DNA of 16,012 nt from Planctomycetota bacterium. Lineage in GTDB: Bacteria; Planctomycetota; B129-G9. The stretch covers positions 1 to 16,012 of the forward strand of contig JAUXGI010000003.1 in NCBI GenBank assembly GCA_030622295.1, in the 5' to 3' direction. A model generated the notes under the pieces. That model ran no database searches. It saw only the letters and a program-made list of their open reading frames with translations, and was not told where the DNA came from. The position numbers and the translations under genes are program-made. Positions within the stretch are counted from its first letter, which is position 1. Each line of letters starts with the position of its first letter. Shown piece after piece: positions 14,008-16,012 of the stretch.

Positions 14008-14730
14008 TTATTTGGTGAGGGAGAGGACCTCGACGCCTTCTACCTGCCGGAAGTTGGCGCCCTGGCCGATGCAGCGCAACGCTGCTTCCGCATCAGTCAC
14101 GAGCGAGCCGCACAAGACATCGAAGCCGTAATCAAGCAGAACCGGGGTGAGCGGCGTGGTCGGGCCGAGCATTATCTTGAAAGCGTCGGGCCGGCAGTGC
14201 GACAGGACTTCGTCGAGTGTATGGTTGATGAGGGTGGTGCCGCTGACGGCGACGACGTCGCACTGCGGCAGGTAGCGGGCGTACTCTTCGCGGGGCAAAT
14301 CACCGGGCGCGGGTCTCAGTTCGTATATCCACAGGTTCTTCGCGTGCTCGCGCAGTTTGCCGATGAAGGGGAAATGCCCGATGATGCCTATGTTTTTCCC
14401 TTTCCCCTTTTCGATTATCACTTCGCGGGCGTTCATCTCGACACATTTCTCGATGTCGATGTCTATCAGCGAGTTTACTGCGGCCATGCCGATGGAGGCT
14501 TCGAGGGGCAGGTCGGACAGGGCCATGCGCGCCAGGTTCAGGGCGCTTCCATAATCGAGCCCGCCGGCGGACTTCACCTGAAAGACATTGCCCCCATGAC
14601 AGTCCAGCCGCAGAGTCGAGGCCAGGCCGCAACGGCGCGAAACGACCGCCGTCCAGAAGGTACACGTACGGACGTCCTTTACGGGTGCGTCGTTCCCGAT
14701 GCCCCCGATTATGTCTTCGATAATCTTCAT
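14008..14730 (-). CDS. DUF4213/DUF364 (putative heavy-metal chelation) protein
   Basis: This 240-residue protein matches the two-part architecture of DUF4213 (about residues 1-95, ending in AAVNSLID) and DUF364 (about 105-235). Visible family marks are IGIIGHFPFI (114-123), the SGTTLINHTLDEVL segment (163-176), GPTTPLTPVLLDYGFD (189-204) and CGSLVTD (207-213). The family has been described as putative heavy-metal chelators; its exact reaction is not settled. No signal peptide is seen. The ATG lies about 42 nt after the thioesterase stop, with no clear ribosome binding site and no alternative ATG/GTG in between. It is the last gene of the three-gene operon with the Mrp-NifX fusion, and repeat copy C follows directly. 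Confidence 0.85.
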   Translation of the reverse strand: MKIIEDIIGGIGNDAPVKDVRTCTFWTAVVSRRCGLASTLRLDCHGGNVFQVKSAGGLDYGSALNLARMALSDLPLEASIGMAAVNSLIDIDIEKCVEMNAREVIIEKGKGKNIGIIGHFPFIGKLREHAKNLWIYELRPAPGDLPREEYARYLPQCDVVAVSGTTLINHTLDEVLSHCRPDAFKIMLGPTTPLTPVLLDYGFDVLCGSLVTDAEAALRCIGQGANFRQVEGVEVLSLTK

Positions 14731-14772
14731 GTCGTGACCGGGCGTCGGCAGCCCGCCAATTTCGCGCCGGAG

Positions 14773-15174
14773 TCAATCCCCGAAATGCATGAACCTTCCT
14801 TCCGCTTTTGCGGCGACCTTGCCGTCCCTTTTCAGCAGGGCCTCGACCATGTACAACCCCGCCCGCTTTCCTGTTTCCCGGGCCTCGATTGCCGTTTCGG
14901 CCCCTATCGGCACGGACTCAAGATACCTCACCGACAGCCTTCCGGTCAGGCACCGAACGCCTTTCATCAGCAGGCAGTGTATCATGGCCGAGCCGAGCAG
15001 CAGGGCTATAATCCCGCCGTGGAGGACTCCGTCGTAACTCTGGTAGATGTCCCTGGCCACCCAGCGGGTTCTTGCTACACCGTCCGGCCCTGCCACAAAT
15101 TTCAGGCCCAGGCCGCCTTCGCTTTCGGGACGGCAGGCAAAGCAGTTCTTGTGTCGCGGCGGGTCAATGGTCAC
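14773..15174 (-). CDS. Hotdog-fold thioesterase-like protein (PaaI/4HBT superfamily)
   Basis: This 133-residue hotdog protein has the N-terminal NCFACRPE, then YQSYDGVLHGGIIALLL (His52-Gly53-Gly54) and LSVRYLESVPIG. The family hydrolyses acyl-CoA thioesters. After HGGII, related enzymes usually have an Asp or Glu in LLDxAM that serves in catalysis; here the segment reads LLGSAM, with Gly61 (GGC, one base away from GAC) in that place. The protein may therefore be inactive as a thioesterase, use another residue, or bind rather than cleave. The start is GTG at 15174, overlapping the upstream gene by 11 bases, with AGGGGG 8 nt before it. It is the middle gene of the operon. Confidence 0.8.
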   Translation of the reverse strand: MTIDPPRHKNCFACRPESEGGLGLKFVAGPDGVARTRWVARDIYQSYDGVLHGGIIALLLGSAMIHCLLMKGVRCLTGRLSVRYLESVPIGAETAIEARETGKRAGLYMVEALLKRDGKVAAKAEGRFMHFGD

Positions 15175-16012
15175 AGATATTGCCCCCTGCTTGAAGTATC
15201 CCGGCGAGGTACTGCCTGACTACCTCTTCGGGTTCGAGCGTGGGGGCTCCGACAAGGACCTTTACCCCGGCCTGCTCAAACAGGCTGACGGCTCTCTGAC
15301 CCATGCCGCTGACTATCACCAGTTTCACGCCTTCCCCGCTGAGCCATCGCGGGTAAACCCCGGGCTGATGTTCGGGGGGTTCTGCGAAGTTTGTGCCGAT
15401 AATTTTATCGTCCTCGACATCTACGAGTGCAAACTTCTCGCAATGCCCGAAGTGCATGCACAACTTACCGCCTGCCGTAGGTATTCCAATGCGCATACGT
15501 TTATCCTTACTGCTGTAGGAAATGGTGTGGGGGAGACGGGCTTCGGCCCGTTCCGGGAAAACCTGAAGATCGCCTTCCACTTTTTTCTCTGGAGTCGAGC
15601 GCTTGCCCTCAACTCCGTCCAGGATTTTATCCACGACGGCCCCAAAGGCCTTTGCCGCAGGGCTGTCCGCGTGGCGTTGCATGAAGGAGGCGCCGCTGTC
15701 CGATGCGTGGACTATCCGAGGGTCAATGGGTATCGAGCCAAGCAGCGGCGCGCCAGTCTCCCTGCTCAATTTCTCGCCGCCGCCGGCCTTGAAAACGTCT
15801 ATGTGCTCCCCGCAATGCGGGCATTCCAGCCCCGCCATGTTCTCGATTATTCCCAGAACCGGCACCTTTAGTTCTTTGCAGAACGTTATGCACCTTCTGA
15901 CATCGACGACCGAAACGTCCTGAGGCGTGGTGACGACTACAGCGCCGTCTATGCCCGGCAGCAACTGGCAAATGCTTAGAGGTTCGTCGCCCGTGCCGGG
16001 CGGGGAATCGAC
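15164..16012 (-). CDS. mrp: Mrp/NBP35-family Fe-S carrier ATPase fused to NifX/NifB-like (ORP) domain, 5' end off window
   Basis: 282 residues of the C-terminal part lie in the window; the P-loop N-terminus is beyond 16012. The fragment opens with VDSPPGTGDEPLS, the Mrp-family switch region, and continues with VVVTTPQDVSVVDVRR and IENMAGLECPHCG, whose CxxC (Cys64, Cys67 of the fragment) binds the bridging Fe-S cluster. From about fragment residue 173 a dinitrogenase iron-molybdenum cofactor-type domain follows: GIPTAGGKLCMHFGHCEKFALVDVED, PGVYPRWLSGEGV and VSGMGQRAVSLFEQ. This arrangement is that of MrpORP proteins known from sulfate reducers. Likely role: cytoplasmic assembly or delivery of Fe-S or mixed-metal clusters. 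It is the first visible gene of the operon and overlaps the hotdog gene. Confidence 0.92.
   Translation of the reverse strand, partial: VDSPPGTGDEPLSICQLLPGIDGAVVVTTPQDVSVVDVRRCITFCKELKVPVLGIIENMAGLECPHCGEHIDVFKAGGGEKLSRETGAPLLGSIPIDPRIVHASDSGASFMQRHADSPAAKAFGAVVDKILDGVEGKRSTPEKKVEGDLQVFPERAEARLPHTISYSSKDKRMRIGIPTAGGKLCMHFGHCEKFALVDVEDDKIIGTNFAEPPEHQPGVYPRWLSGEGVKLVIVSGMGQRAVSLFEQAGVKVLVGAPTLEPEEVVRQYLAGILQAGGNICDH

Noticed and set aside
13681..15219. Long open frame of 512 codons on the plus strand
   Set aside because: It runs antisense to the DUF364 and hotdog genes and across repeat copy C, and its translation has no recognisable motifs. It is a by-product of GC-rich codon use.

Overview
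The window looks like chromosome from a diderm bacterium of moderately high GC. A planctomycete or a close relative in the PVC group is my best guess. The main clue is the 1589-residue protein at 8947-13716, whose N-terminus carries an arginine-rich stretch and LEQLEDRIVPS, resembling the LEPR/LEDR-type leader of many large planctomycete surface proteins. An Lnt homologue and two lipobox lipoproteins fit a diderm envelope. The taxonomy is inferred, not demonstrated.

Layout. (1) 1-3482, minus strand: a tightly packed run of pentapeptide-repeat protein, metallo-beta-lactamase-fold hydrolase, FabZ-like dehydratase, BioF-like alpha-oxoamine synthase and rnpA, the last cut by the window edge. Its promoter candidate is at 3510-3538. 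(2) 3483-3781: a divergent promoter region. (3) 3782-6847, plus strand: moeA (molybdopterin molybdenumtransferase) and lnt (apolipoprotein N-acyltransferase), separated by a 90-bp MITE-like inverted-repeat element. (4) 6848-14007: an accessory-looking block with all genes on the minus strand and mostly a cell-surface theme. It holds a tail-anchored zinc-ribbon protein, two tandemly duplicated lipoproteins and the large multidomain clostripain-type protease. Three copies of one hairpin repeat family punctuate it (6888-6957, 8852-8921, 13856-14002). (5) 14008-16012, minus strand: an operon of a Mrp/NBP35-type Fe-S carrier ATPase fused to a NifX-like domain (5' end off the window), a hotdog thioesterase-like protein and a DUF4213/DUF364 protein.

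How they fit together. Lnt would complete acylation of lipoproteins such as the two nearby. The large protease is probably exported and carries six PPC beta-sandwich domains around a clostripain-like catalytic core, plus a C-terminal beta-repeat region. MoeA, the Mrp-NifX fusion and the DUF364 protein all belong to families tied to metal or metal-cofactor handling, although they sit in different transcription units. I see no rRNA, tRNA or CRISPR array. The items most worth a second look are the covarying hairpin repeat family, the MITE-like element with an apparent target duplication, the nested inverted repeat around copy B, and the architecture of the large protease.
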